Assembly (NCBI RefSeq): GCF_020164785.1
Contig: NZ_JAIUGX010000006.1
Location: 248,001 to 312,000 of the forward strand
Direction of reading: 5' to 3'
Length of the DNA: 64,000 nucleotides
Source of the DNA: Mesorhizobium sp. ES1-1
GTDB lineage: Bacteria; Pseudomonadota; Alphaproteobacteria; Rhizobiales; Rhizobiaceae
The notes under the pieces were generated by a model. It was not told the DNA's origin. It worked only from the letters and a program-made list of their open reading frames with translations, and did not search any database. The translations under genes were made by a program, and so were the position numbers. Positions 18,329-27,219 of this stretch are shown one piece after another. How positions within the stretch are numbered: the first letter of the stretch is position 1; the number at the start of each line of letters is the position of its first letter.

Positions 18329-21300
18329 TCACGGTCCCGTGAGTCGGGCAAGGGCGTCATCCATGACGCTGGGCGGCAGTTCGATCAGCCGCGGCGCTTC
18401 GGTGAACAACAAGGCCGCTTTCACCGCGCGTCCTGGATAGAGCGGCCGCAGCAGGGCGCGGTATAGCGCGAGTTGCAGGACATAGGCTGGCGGCACCTCG
18501 GCCAGCGAGGTGGGAGCGGGCCTGTTGGTCTTGTAGTCGACGATCGAAACAGTGTCCGATGTCACAGCAAGGCGGTCGATCTTGCCGGAAATCGAGCGGT
18601 TCCTGCCCTTGACCTCGAGGCTGCCCATAATGGCGACCTCGGCGCGCGACGATGGCGCAAACAACGGCCCCAGCGCGGCGTCGGCAAGGATGGCGTCGAC
18701 CGAAGCTAAAGCATCCTCACGCTCTGATGGACGCCATTTGGTGCCAACGCGGGCAAGGTAGCGTTTCGCGGCTTCATGGCGCCTGTCTTCGGCAATGCCG
18801 GGCAACATCTGCAGCAGCTTGTGCAGGGCGAGCCCCCGCATCACCGCGAAACCCGGCTCAACATCGGCATCCAGCACCGGCGAGGCCTTGTCCACCACGG
18901 CCTCCTTGCCTTCATCGATCAGCGCCGAGGCGCCTGATGGCGACAGCGGACGCGGCAGATCCTCGAAGGGCGGCAGGGGGTGGAACAGCGTGGTGGGCAG
19001 CGGTGCGAATGCATCGGCCGGGTCAGCCTGCGCGCCGGAAAGCAGGGCAACACCCGGCAGCTTCGTGACATGGAATCGATGCACCGGCTCTCCACCGGCG
19101 GGATGCTCCCGCTGTTCGCTTTCCGGCGCCCCGATCAGGGCGCGGCTGACGATCGAATGCCAGGTGCCGGCATTCGGCGCCCGCTTGCCGTGATAGCCGC
19201 AGACGATCAACCGGTCCTCGGCACGCGTCATGCCGACATAGAGCAGCCTCCGATATTCGTCGTCGGCGAGTTCCCGCGCCTTTGCCGCCGCCGCTTTCGA
19301 AAAGCCATTGGCGACATCGCTGGCCGAGCGCCAAAGATAGCCCTTGCCGTCCCAATGGGCGCCGGACCCGGCGAAAGGCATCAGCCGCGGCAGATGCTGG
19401 TCGCTGAACGGGGCGGAGCCGCCATCGACCAGGAACACGACCGGCGCCTCGAGCCCCTTGGCCGCATGGACGGTCATGACGCGAACCTCGTCGCGGGTCT
19501 GGTCCATCTCGCGCTTGATCTCGGGACCGGCATTCTCCAGCGTCGCCAGGAAGGCCTCGAGCCCAGGCAGGCCGGTCCGTTCCTCGGCAAGGCAGAAACT
19601 CAAAAACTCGTCGAGAATATCGCCGGCCTCGGGACCGAGGCGCGCGATCATCCTGGCGCGCACGCCATCGCGCGCCAGGAGACTGGCATAGAATTCGAAC
19701 ACCGGCCTGAAGGCGGCCTCGTTCGTCCAGGCCTCGAGTTGCGCGGCAATGTCCGCAAGTCGTCCACCTTCGCCCGCCTGAGTGCGCAGCGACGCGAGCA
19801 GCGACATGCCGGGCGGCCTCTGCGCGGCGAGCGTGAAGAGTGCCTCTTCCGGCAGGTCGAAGATCGGGCCGCACAGGATTGCGGCCAGCGACAGGTCGTC
19901 CTGCGGCTGGATGAGGAGATGCCCGAGCGCGATCAGGTCCTTGACCGCGATATGGCCGGGCAGGCTCAGCCGGTCGGCGCCGGCAACCGGGATGTCGCGG
20001 CGCTTCAAGGCACGAGTGAGGGCGTGCACGAAGCGGTCCCGCTTGCGCACCAGGACCAGCACATCGCCCGGCCGCAGCCGCTTGCCGCGGCCTTCTATGA
20101 TCTCGCCCCTGCCGATCCACCCGGCGATCGTGGCGGCGACATTTTCGGCCACGCGCACCGCCGGTGCATGCGCGTGATCGATGGCCTGCGTCCAGTCGTC
20201 CGGCTCGTCGACGGCTTCGGTCCCGATCGATGGCCAGACCTCGACATAGCCAGGCGCGTCGGTGCGGATCGCCTGGTGGCGCAGCGGATCGGGATCGTGG
20301 CTGATGCCCCTCCTGACGACAGGGTCGGCAAAAACACGGTCGACGGCGGCAAGCACATCGTCGGTCGAGCGGAACGACCAGGTCAGCTTGAGGTCGGCAA
20401 ACGACGCCTCGGCTTCGCGCACCTTACCAGCGAACAAAAGCCGGCTGTCAGCGAAGGAGTCGGGCGCGGCGCCCTGGAAGGAATAGATCGACTGCTTCTC
20501 GTCGCCGACGGCAAAGACCGTCCGATTGTTGGCGTCGCGGGCTCCAATGCCGGCAAAGAACTCTTCGGCCAGCCGCTTCACCACTTCCCATTGATCGGGG
20601 CTGGTGTCCTGCGCCTCGTCGAGCAGGATGTGGTCGATGCCCTGGTCGAGTTTGTAGTGCACCCAGGGACCGGCGTCGGGCCGCGCCAGAAGGCTGACCG
20701 TGCGTGTGATCAGGTCGTTGAAATCGAGGAAGCCACGGCTGCGCTTCAAAATCTCGTAGCGGGCAATCAGCCAGTCGGCGATGGTAAGCGCGGCCCGCGT
20801 GCCCTCGAGCATCCGGAACAGGGCAAGCCGGTCGACGGTTTGAATGATCGCTTTGGCCGCTGTCAGGTAGCGGTCCGCCAGATCGGGCAGTTGGCTAACC
20901 AGAGCTTTCTTGAATGCCGTTCCCGGATCATAGGCATCGCCACCGGTCTTGAGGAAGGCCCTCGACAGCAGTTGCAGCCGGCGCACCGGATCGTCCTCGG
21001 CGAAAGCCAGACGCGCATAGGGCAGGATATTGTTCAGCACCGTCCTGGCGTCGGCTGCTTCGGCGGCATGGGCAAACGCGCCGAAGTAATCCGGCGGGAA
21101 GCCGGGCAATGGCCACGCCGAGGCGGCTATGCCGTCGGCGGTCTGGCCGGGGCGGAAATCGAACTCATCGAACAGGGGCTGGAAGCGGGTGTCGTAGCGT
21201 CCGATGGCGTCGATAAAGGAGTTCAAGCCGTCGCGCTTGCGCACGATCTCGCCCAGCAGCGCATCGAGCCCGGCTTCCCCGCCGCGGTCGAGAATGGTTG

Positions 21301-21847
21301 CGAACGCCTCGGCCAGTTCCCTGTCGCCAGCAGCCGTGCCGGAGATCATCTCGCGGCGCGCGGCGGCAAAAAGCGATGCCTCCATCTGGCTGTCGAGCAG
21401 CTCGAAATGGGCGGGGATGTTGGCTTCCAGGGGAAATTGATGGAGCACCGATTCGCAGAATGCGTGGATGGTCTGGATCTTCAGCCCACCCGGCGTTTCC
21501 AGCGCCTCGGCAAACAGGCGACGGGCGCGGCGCATGGTTTCCAAGTCCGGCCGCCGGCCTTCCAGCGCCTCCACCCTGGCCGCAAGATCGACCTCGCTAA
21601 GCGTGGTCCACTCAGACAGGGTCGAGAACACCCGGTTCGACATGTTCGCTGCCGCGGCGCGCGTATAGGTCAGGCACAGGATTTTCGACGGATCGGTGCC
21701 GCGCAGCAGCAGCCTGATGACGCGCTGGGCCAGCACATGGGTCTTGCCCGATCCGGCATTGGCCGACACCCAGGCGGAGTTGTTCGGATCGGAAGCACGC
21801 GCCTGGCTGGAAGCGGTTTCACTCGGGATCGGATAGGGCTTCTTCAT
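18329..21847 (-). CDS. addA: Double-strand break repair helicase-nuclease subunit AddA
   Basis: AddA is the UvrD-type helicase and RecB-type nuclease half of AddAB, which resects DNA ends for RecA. Visible motifs in order are Walker A SANAGSGKTH, motif Ia LCLTYTRAAAANM, Walker B LLDEAQDTSPDQW, motif III AVGDEKQSIYSFQGA, motif IV LTWSFRS, motif V VMTVHAAKGLE, motif VI LLYVGMTRAEDRL, and the C-terminal nuclease ISGKIDRL...IVDYKTNRP. At 1172 residues it is of normal length for alphaproteobacteria. I use the ATG at 21847 (MKKPYPIPSE), which overlaps the addB stop (ATGA). Confidence 0.97.
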   Translation of the reverse strand: MKKPYPIPSETASSQARASDPNNSAWVSANAGSGKTHVLAQRVIRLLLRGTDPSKILCLTYTRAAAANMSNRVFSTLSEWTTLSEVDLAARVEALEGRRPDLETMRRARRLFAEALETPGGLKIQTIHAFCESVLHQFPLEANIPAHFELLDSQMEASLFAAARREMISGTAAGDRELAEAFATILDRGGEAGLDALLGEIVRKRDGLNSFIDAIGRYDTRFQPLFDEFDFRPGQTADGIAASAWPLPGFPPDYFGAFAHAAEAADARTVLNNILPYARLAFAEDDPVRRLQLLSRAFLKTGGDAYDPGTAFKKALVSQLPDLADRYLTAAKAIIQTVDRLALFRMLEGTRAALTIADWLIARYEILKRSRGFLDFNDLITRTVSLLARPDAGPWVHYKLDQGIDHILLDEAQDTSPDQWEVVKRLAEEFFAGIGARDANNRTVFAVGDEKQSIYSFQGAAPDSFADSRLLFAGKVREAEASFADLKLTWSFRSTDDVLAAVDRVFADPVVRRGISHDPDPLRHQAIRTDAPGYVEVWPSIGTEAVDEPDDWTQAIDHAHAPAVRVAENVAATIAGWIGRGEIIEGRGKRLRPGDVLVLVRKRDRFVHALTRALKRRDIPVAGADRLSLPGHIAVKDLIALGHLLIQPQDDLSLAAILCGPIFDLPEEALFTLAAQRPPGMSLLASLRTQAGEGGRLADIAAQLEAWTNEAAFRPVFEFYASLLARDGVRARMIARLGPEAGDILDEFLSFCLAEERTGLPGLEAFLATLENAGPEIKREMDQTRDEVRVMTVHAAKGLEAPVVFLVDGGSAPFSDQHLPRLMPFAGSGAHWDGKGYLWRSASDVANGFSKAAAAKARELADDEYRRLLYVGMTRAEDRLIVCGYHGKRAPNAGTWHSIVSRALIGAPESEQREHPAGGEPVHRFHVTKLPGVALLSGAQADPADAFAPLPTTLFHPLPPFEDLPRPLSPSGASALIDEGKEAVVDKASPVLDADVEPGFAVMRGLALHKLLQMLPGIAEDRRHEAAKRYLARVGTKWRPSEREDALASVDAILADAALGPLFAPSSRAEVAIMGSLEVKGRNRSISGKIDRLAVTSDTVSIVDYKTNRPAPTSLAEVPPAYVLQLALYRALLRPLYPGRAVKAALLFTEAPRLIELPPSVMDDALARLTGP

Positions 21848-24800
21848 GCCTCGTCGCCCTCGTCGCCGGGATCGCCGCCGGCCGACCATTCGAGAACGCG
21901 CGCAAGATGGTCGTAGGCGCCATCCGTCTCGCCCTCCCGGAACGGTAGCGCACGGGACAGATAGCCGGTCTCCGGGTCGGCATAGTGGATCAGCAGCTTC
22001 TCCAGCCGCGCCCAGGCCTCCTCTGCAAGATCGGCAGCCGTCCGCGGCTGTCGGTTGTGTTCGAGGATGGATTCCTCGAACACCTCGCCGTTCGGCTTCA
22101 GCCTGATGAAGGCCAGCTGCGACGGCTCGCGCGCGCCCAAATCCCTGAAGGCACCGCGCCTTAACAGCGCGCCCTCCAAGGCCAATTGCGGCGCCAGCAG
22201 CGTATGCGCCTGCGCCTTGGAGGGCGAGGAGCCGGTCTTGTAGTCCAGTATGTCAGCCATGCCGCCGGCCAGCAGATCGACGCGATCCGCATAGCCGGAC
22301 AGCGTCACGCCGGACCGTCCGACCAACGTCTTTCCTGCCCGCTCCTCGGCATGGCGGCTCATCACCGCGTCGGCGCGCGTGCGCTCCCATTCGATGATGT
22401 TGGCGGCGAGTTTCTCGAAGCGCGGCCACCATATCGCCTCGACGTCGGCAGGAAGCCCTGCCTCGGCAAAGCAGGCGCGGCCGGCGGCGATGAGGCCGGC
22501 CAGTGCGTCGGGCGCGCGCGGGTCGGGTGAGTGCCCGGAGAAGCGATGCAGGACGGCGTGGAACAGCGTGCCGCGCTCCGCCGCGCCGGGGTCACGGATA
22601 ACCGGGTCGAGCGGCATCAGCCCGAGGATGCGCCTTGCATAGATGGCATAGGGGTCGCGGCGCAGCGTTTCGATCTCGGTGACGGAGAAATGCGTTGGGC
22701 GTACAGACAAAGGCGGCTTCGGACGTGGCCGTGGCGCGAAATCCTGCCTGGGGCCGGCGTCCAGGGCGCGCGCCCAGGCGAGCAACTGATCGCCACGCCG
22801 GCGCGGCGCAGCCGCCTGATCGCTGCCTATGAAGGTGACGAGACGCTGCAGCCAACGCGACGGCACGGCAGGAGCGTCGCCGGCGCGCACCGAGCGGGCC
22901 AGCACCACTTTGCCGGCGCCCATGGCCATTTGGAAATCATGCGCGGCGAGGCCTATGCGCCGTTCTGGGGGTTCGAGGTCGATGCCGGACTTCATCAGCC
23001 GCGACATGAAGCGGTCGCTCTCAGGCTTGCGTGGCCACACGCCTTCATTGAGCCCGCCGATGACAAGGGTGTCGACGGTTTGCAGCCGGGCTTCCAGCGC
23101 GCCCCAGATGGCGATGTTCCTGTCGCTCCCCTGCGCCGGCTTCACCGTCTCGGGTGCGATCAGGGCCGCCATCACGTCCGGCCATTCGCTGGCAGCGAGC
23201 GAGAGCGGTGCCGAGGCTGCAATCAGTCCCCGCAGCAGTTCGGCGAGTTTTTCGCCTGCGTCACCCGCGTAAAGCCCGGCAAGGCCGCCATCCGCTGTGC
23301 GGCCGAGATTTTCCAGTGCCGTGACGCTGGACCTGGCCAGCGCCGACAAGGCCGCTTCCGCTTCATCGCGAAACGTGGTCAACGGCGCCAGGGCCTGAGT
23401 GAGACGCCCCAGCACATCGCGCGCGTTTCCGATGGTCCGCACGGTCAGCCGGGACAACCAGAACGGCGGCCGCCCACCATCGTCCAGGCCGGCAAGGCGG
23501 GCCTCGAACAGATCCGGGAGCGACGCGATGTCAGGACGGCCGGTGCCGCCGCGAAGCGCCACCAGTTCGACCAGTTCGGCCGCGTGGCGCACCTCGGCCC
23601 GTTCGAGGCCGAGATGGAGCAGCGGATGCTTGAGCAGCGCAAGCAGGCCTACCGGATCTCCGGGACGGAACACCGCTTCCAGCAACAGCCTGAGCAGGCC
23701 GGCCGCCGGACTGTTGGCGAGCGGCGTTCCGCCGGAATCATCGGCGATGACGCCAAACCGCTTCAGTTCGACGCAGACACGGCGCGCAAGGGCACGGTCG
23801 CCGGTAACAAGCGCGGCCGTTTGGCCGGGCGCCTCGACGGCCTGCTTGAGCGCGACGGCGATGGCAACGGCCTCATCGCGCTCGCTCGCCGCTTCGATCA
23901 GGGTCACATCGGCAAAGGCGCGCGCAATTTCGGGGGCCAGGAATCCGGCGCGCGTCTCGGCCCAGAGTTCGGTGGTCTCGGCTGGCCGCAGCGCCTCGCC
24001 GATCATTGCGGCGCGCAGCGCGAGCCGCGGCTCGGGCACGGCGATCTCCTCGACATCGCCGCGCGGCACGCCGATCTTGCCGAGCAGTCTTGCCAAGCCA
24101 TATTGCGGGTGCCCGAGTACCGCCGGACGGGCGCCGGGGGCGGCAATCGCCTGGAAGGACGCCTCGTCGAGGGTCCGGTCGAGCCCAGGCAGCACGACGG
24201 CGCCGTCGGGCAAGCGGGCAATGGCCGCAAGCAGTTCCGCCGTGGCGGGTATCGAGCCTGTGGATCCCGCCGCGATCACCGGCCCGGCGGGCAGATCGCG
24301 ACGCAGCCGCGCCGCTTCCGCCCGGATCAAGGCGTTGCGATGCGCCGCCGGATCGGACTGGCCGCTCTCCTCAAGGAATTGCGGCCAGGCGTTGGTGACG
24401 ATATCGAGGAACTCGAGTGTTACCTGCCACCACTCGGCAAGGTTGCCGGTGACCACGTCCTTTAGCCTTGCCCAGTCTGAGCCCTCCGTCTCGATGTCAT
24501 CCATCAGCCTGGCGAGATCCCGCGCCAGCCAGATCGCGTCGGCCGTCGAGGCCGGGATGACGATCTCCTCGGAGAAAAGCGCGGCGACATGCGCCGGCAG
24601 CCGGCGCTTCCAGGCGCGCACCAGAGGCGTCAGCAGCAGCAGGCGCTCGATCGCGGCGATGGGCGGCGCGAGATCGATGGCGGCGGACGGCTCGACATCG
24701 AACGCGGCCTCGTCTTCGTCGAATTCGCCGAGCGGGCGAATGACCGGCAGGATGGCCGAACCGCTGCCGCCACGCGCCTTCAGGCTATCGACGAAGACGC

Positions 24801-24978
24801 CACGCAAGGCGCGAGCCGCGCGGCGGGTCGGCACGTAAATGGTGACATCGGCCAGCGCAAGGGGGTCGCCCTCGAACCGGAAGCCTGGGACAAGGCGGCC
24901 GGCAAGCAGGGCCTCGGCAAGCGTCGGCAGAAACGGCGCTCCGGGTGGGATGGAGAAAACGCGGCTCGAGCCGCTCAT
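21844..24978 (-). CDS. addB: Double-strand break repair nuclease subunit AddB, alphaproteobacterial type
   Basis: AddB is the partner of AddA. The 1044-residue protein starts MSGSSRVFSIPPGAPFLPTL and has a degenerate UvrD-like helicase fold with weak motifs (YVPTRRAARALRG, TVDTLVIGGLNEGVWP). The C-terminus carries a RecB-family nuclease motif (LSGYADRVDLL, ILDYKTGSSPSKAQA). This type differs from the Bacillus AddB, which has an iron-sulphur cluster; no four-Cys cluster is seen here. Both its start and its stop overlap neighbouring genes by ATGA (murU-like upstream, addA downstream), giving tightly coupled translation. Confidence 0.95.
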   Translation of the reverse strand: MSGSSRVFSIPPGAPFLPTLAEALLAGRLVPGFRFEGDPLALADVTIYVPTRRAARALRGVFVDSLKARGGSGSAILPVIRPLGEFDEDEAAFDVEPSAAIDLAPPIAAIERLLLLTPLVRAWKRRLPAHVAALFSEEIVIPASTADAIWLARDLARLMDDIETEGSDWARLKDVVTGNLAEWWQVTLEFLDIVTNAWPQFLEESGQSDPAAHRNALIRAEAARLRRDLPAGPVIAAGSTGSIPATAELLAAIARLPDGAVVLPGLDRTLDEASFQAIAAPGARPAVLGHPQYGLARLLGKIGVPRGDVEEIAVPEPRLALRAAMIGEALRPAETTELWAETRAGFLAPEIARAFADVTLIEAASERDEAVAIAVALKQAVEAPGQTAALVTGDRALARRVCVELKRFGVIADDSGGTPLANSPAAGLLRLLLEAVFRPGDPVGLLALLKHPLLHLGLERAEVRHAAELVELVALRGGTGRPDIASLPDLFEARLAGLDDGGRPPFWLSRLTVRTIGNARDVLGRLTQALAPLTTFRDEAEAALSALARSSVTALENLGRTADGGLAGLYAGDAGEKLAELLRGLIAASAPLSLAASEWPDVMAALIAPETVKPAQGSDRNIAIWGALEARLQTVDTLVIGGLNEGVWPRKPESDRFMSRLMKSGIDLEPPERRIGLAAHDFQMAMGAGKVVLARSVRAGDAPAVPSRWLQRLVTFIGSDQAAAPRRRGDQLLAWARALDAGPRQDFAPRPRPKPPLSVRPTHFSVTEIETLRRDPYAIYARRILGLMPLDPVIRDPGAAERGTLFHAVLHRFSGHSPDPRAPDALAGLIAAGRACFAEAGLPADVEAIWWPRFEKLAANIIEWERTRADAVMSRHAEERAGKTLVGRSGVTLSGYADRVDLLAGGMADILDYKTGSSPSKAQAHTLLAPQLALEGALLRRGAFRDLGAREPSQLAFIRLKPNGEVFEESILEHNRQPRTAADLAEEAWARLEKLLIHYADPETGYLSRALPFREGETDGAYDHLARVLEWSAGGDPGDEGDEA

Positions 24979-25703
24979 CGCGACCCGGTCAAGGAACCGG
25001 CGACAGCTGCTTCCGCGAGTGGGATGGCGTCCGGCGTGCCGACGGTGATCCAGCGGCCACGCATCGGCAGGCCGAACAGGCGGCCGGCTTCTATTGCCCT
25101 GTCGAAATAGGCGTTGAGCGAATGCGCTCCCGCGGGTGCATCCTGGAAAAGACGAGGCTGGATGATCGCGGCGCCGGCATAGATCAGCCCCGACGGATCT
25201 CCTTTCGAGCGCTGCAAGGCACCATCCGGCGCCACCAGGAAATCGGTCCCGCCGCTATGTCCGGTCGCCTGGTGCAGATCAGCCAGCATCATCAGAATAT
25301 CCATCGTCGTCTCGTCCCATGCAAGGGCGAGCCGACCCAGATTGGCGGGTCCGTCGTCGATCCAGAACGTGTCGGCATTGACGATGTAGAAGGGTTTCAT
25401 GCCAAGGTCCGGCAACGCCTTGACGATGCCCCCGGCGGAATCAAGCAGCTGTTCGCTCTCGTCGGAGATGATGATGCGGGGCGCCTGGCGTGCCGCGACA
25501 TGAGCGACGATCTGTTCGGGAAGATAATGGACGTTGACCACGGCCCTGCCGACGCCGGCGGCAGCCAGGCTGTCGAGGCCCCAATCGAGCAAGGTCTTGC
25601 CGGCGATCCTGACCAGCGGCTTGGGAATGGTGTCGGTGATCGGCCGCATGCGCTTGCCGAGCCCGGCGGCGAGCACGATCGCGCTGTCCGGCCCTTCCAT
25701 CAC
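24975..25703 (-). CDS. murU: Sugar-phosphate nucleotidyltransferase, MurU-like
   Basis: This 242-residue protein has the nucleotidyltransferase signature LAAGLGKRMRPITDTIPKPL and a D-containing FYIVNADTFW metal-binding segment. Such enzymes couple a sugar 1-phosphate to a nucleoside triphosphate. It directly follows a gene whose C-terminal half is an AmgK-like kinase. In Pseudomonas, AmgK phosphorylates N-acetylmuramate and MurU turns the product into UDP-MurNAc, a peptidoglycan-recycling route that bypasses fosfomycin-sensitive synthesis. The pairing here supports the same role, though a mannose-1-phosphate guanylyltransferase activity cannot be excluded. It overlaps both neighbours by ATGA. 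Confidence 0.85.
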   Translation of the reverse strand: MMEGPDSAIVLAAGLGKRMRPITDTIPKPLVRIAGKTLLDWGLDSLAAAGVGRAVVNVHYLPEQIVAHVAARQAPRIIISDESEQLLDSAGGIVKALPDLGMKPFYIVNADTFWIDDGPANLGRLALAWDETTMDILMMLADLHQATGHSGGTDFLVAPDGALQRSKGDPSGLIYAGAAIIQPRLFQDAPAGAHSLNAYFDRAIEAGRLFGLPMRGRWITVGTPDAIPLAEAAVAGSLTGSR

Positions 25704-27211
25704 AGCCCTCGCTCTTCCAGCAGGCCGTTATCGCTGTAGAAATCCCGCAGTTCGACCAGCGCAGGGTGCCCCAGGGCGCGGCGCAGATAGTCGCGAATGC
25801 GCGGCAGATGCTTGAGATAGTCGGGCTTGCCGTCACGTTCGTGCAGTCGCACGAAGATGCCGAGGATCTTGGAATTGCGCTGCGCCGCCATGATCGCGTA
25901 GGTCTCGAGAAAGCCTGCCTCATCGAACGCGCCGGCGGCATGGCGTGCCGCGACATAGGCATCGAGCGTCCGCTTCTCGATCTCGGGAGATATTGTCACG
26001 CGGGCGTCCATGGCCAGGGACGCCACATCATAGGCTGAAGGACCGATCAGCGCATCCTGGAAGTCGACGATGCCCAGCCGGTCGTGGCCGGTGCGATCGG
26101 GGCGCCAGATGATGTTGGGTGAATGGAAATCGCGCAGCATCAGCGTGTATTCGCGGCCTTGCAGGCGGTCGAAAAGTCCGTTCCAAGCCTGGTGGTAGCC
26201 GGCGCGCAAGCCCTCGCTCGCCGGACTGCCTGAGATCGCCGGCACATACCAGTCGACCAGCAGGTCGGCTTCGATCATCATCGCATCGCGGTCGAAGGGC
26301 GGCACCTCATGGAGGCCGCCGAGCCCGGTTTCCATGCGCTTCGGCCATGTCCTGCCATGCATCATGGCCAGCAGTTCAGCCGCCGCTGCATGGCGCTCGG
26401 CCACCGGTTCGCCATCCTTGCCAAGGAACCCTTCGGAACCGAGATGTTCGATGAGCAGGAAACCGTTGTCCTGGTCCTCGGCATGAATCTCGGGAACGCT
26501 GACGCCGCCGGCTTGCAAGGCACGGTCGATGGCGACGAAGGCCGAGACCGACTGGGCTGTATGCGCGATCTCGGCATAGGGCTTGCCATCCCTGACCGGT
26601 GGCCCGAGCACCAGCCGCGGCGAGTTCATCAGCACTTGATGGTCCCGGCCGGCAAGCGATACGATTTCGTAGGAGCGGGCCGATGCATCGCCGGTGAAAT
26701 GGCGCCGCCGCGCTTCGCCCCAGCCGGCATGTTCGAGAAAATCGCGCATTGCCAGCGACCGCGCGGCGCGGTCGAAGGCGGCACCCTGCCCCGACAGCCG
26801 CGCCAGCCGAGCTTCGCCATGCTGGACAAGTTCGACCAGAATAGCGGTTTTCGGCAGATGGCCTTCCGCTCGTTCCGGCCATTCGACCAGCGCCGCACCC
26901 TGAGCCAGCGCCTCATCGAAGCCAAGCTCATCGAGCTCGGACGCAGAGGCCAGGCGGTAGAGATCGAAATGGTGCACCGGAATGCGGGTCTCGTAGCTTT
27001 GCACCAGAGTGAAGGTCGGGCTCGGGACATCGAGCCCTGGGTCGTCGGCCAAGGTCCTGATCAGCGCGCGCGCCAGCGTGGATTTGCCGGCGCCGAGATC
27101 GCCCTTTAGCAACAGCACGTCTCCGGCCCGCAACGACAGCGCGAGATCCTCGCCCAGTCTTGCCGTCCGTGCCTCGTCGGCAAGCACGCGCTCCAGCACC
27201 AATTCCGCCAT
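25700..27211 (-). CDS. tsaE: Fusion of TsaE (tRNA t6A synthesis ATPase) and AmgK-like sugar kinase
   Basis: Two domains are joined in one 503-residue protein. Residues 1-150 are TsaE, with P-loop GDLGAGKST (37-45), SPTFTLVQSY, the HHFDLYRL motif and a WPER motif. TsaE helps TsaB/TsaD make N6-threonylcarbamoyladenosine at tRNA position 37. Residues 165-500 are an aminoglycoside-phosphotransferase-type kinase with catalytic loop R360-D-F-H-S-P-N366 and a D383-F-Q-D metal motif, most like AmgK (N-acetylmuramate/GlcNAc 1-kinase). There is no frameshift; the join is continuous. It starts 8 bases after divL and overlaps the murU-like gene by ATGA. Confidence 0.92.
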   Translation of the reverse strand: MAELVLERVLADEARTARLGEDLALSLRAGDVLLLKGDLGAGKSTLARALIRTLADDPGLDVPSPTFTLVQSYETRIPVHHFDLYRLASASELDELGFDEALAQGAALVEWPERAEGHLPKTAILVELVQHGEARLARLSGQGAAFDRAARSLAMRDFLEHAGWGEARRRHFTGDASARSYEIVSLAGRDHQVLMNSPRLVLGPPVRDGKPYAEIAHTAQSVSAFVAIDRALQAGGVSVPEIHAEDQDNGFLLIEHLGSEGFLGKDGEPVAERHAAAAELLAMMHGRTWPKRMETGLGGLHEVPPFDRDAMMIEADLLVDWYVPAISGSPASEGLRAGYHQAWNGLFDRLQGREYTLMLRDFHSPNIIWRPDRTGHDRLGIVDFQDALIGPSAYDVASLAMDARVTISPEIEKRTLDAYVAARHAAGAFDEAGFLETYAIMAAQRNSKILGIFVRLHERDGKPDYLKHLPRIRDYLRRALGHPALVELRDFYSDNGLLEERGL

Positions 27212-27219
27212 CGCGCGTG

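Noticed and set aside
18980..21916. A 978-codon open frame on the plus strand opposite addA
   Set aside because: It mirrors the addA coding sequence, has no recognisable domain and is a GC-rich third-position artefact. The same applies to long frames opposite addB (22531-24465) and divL (28075-29679).
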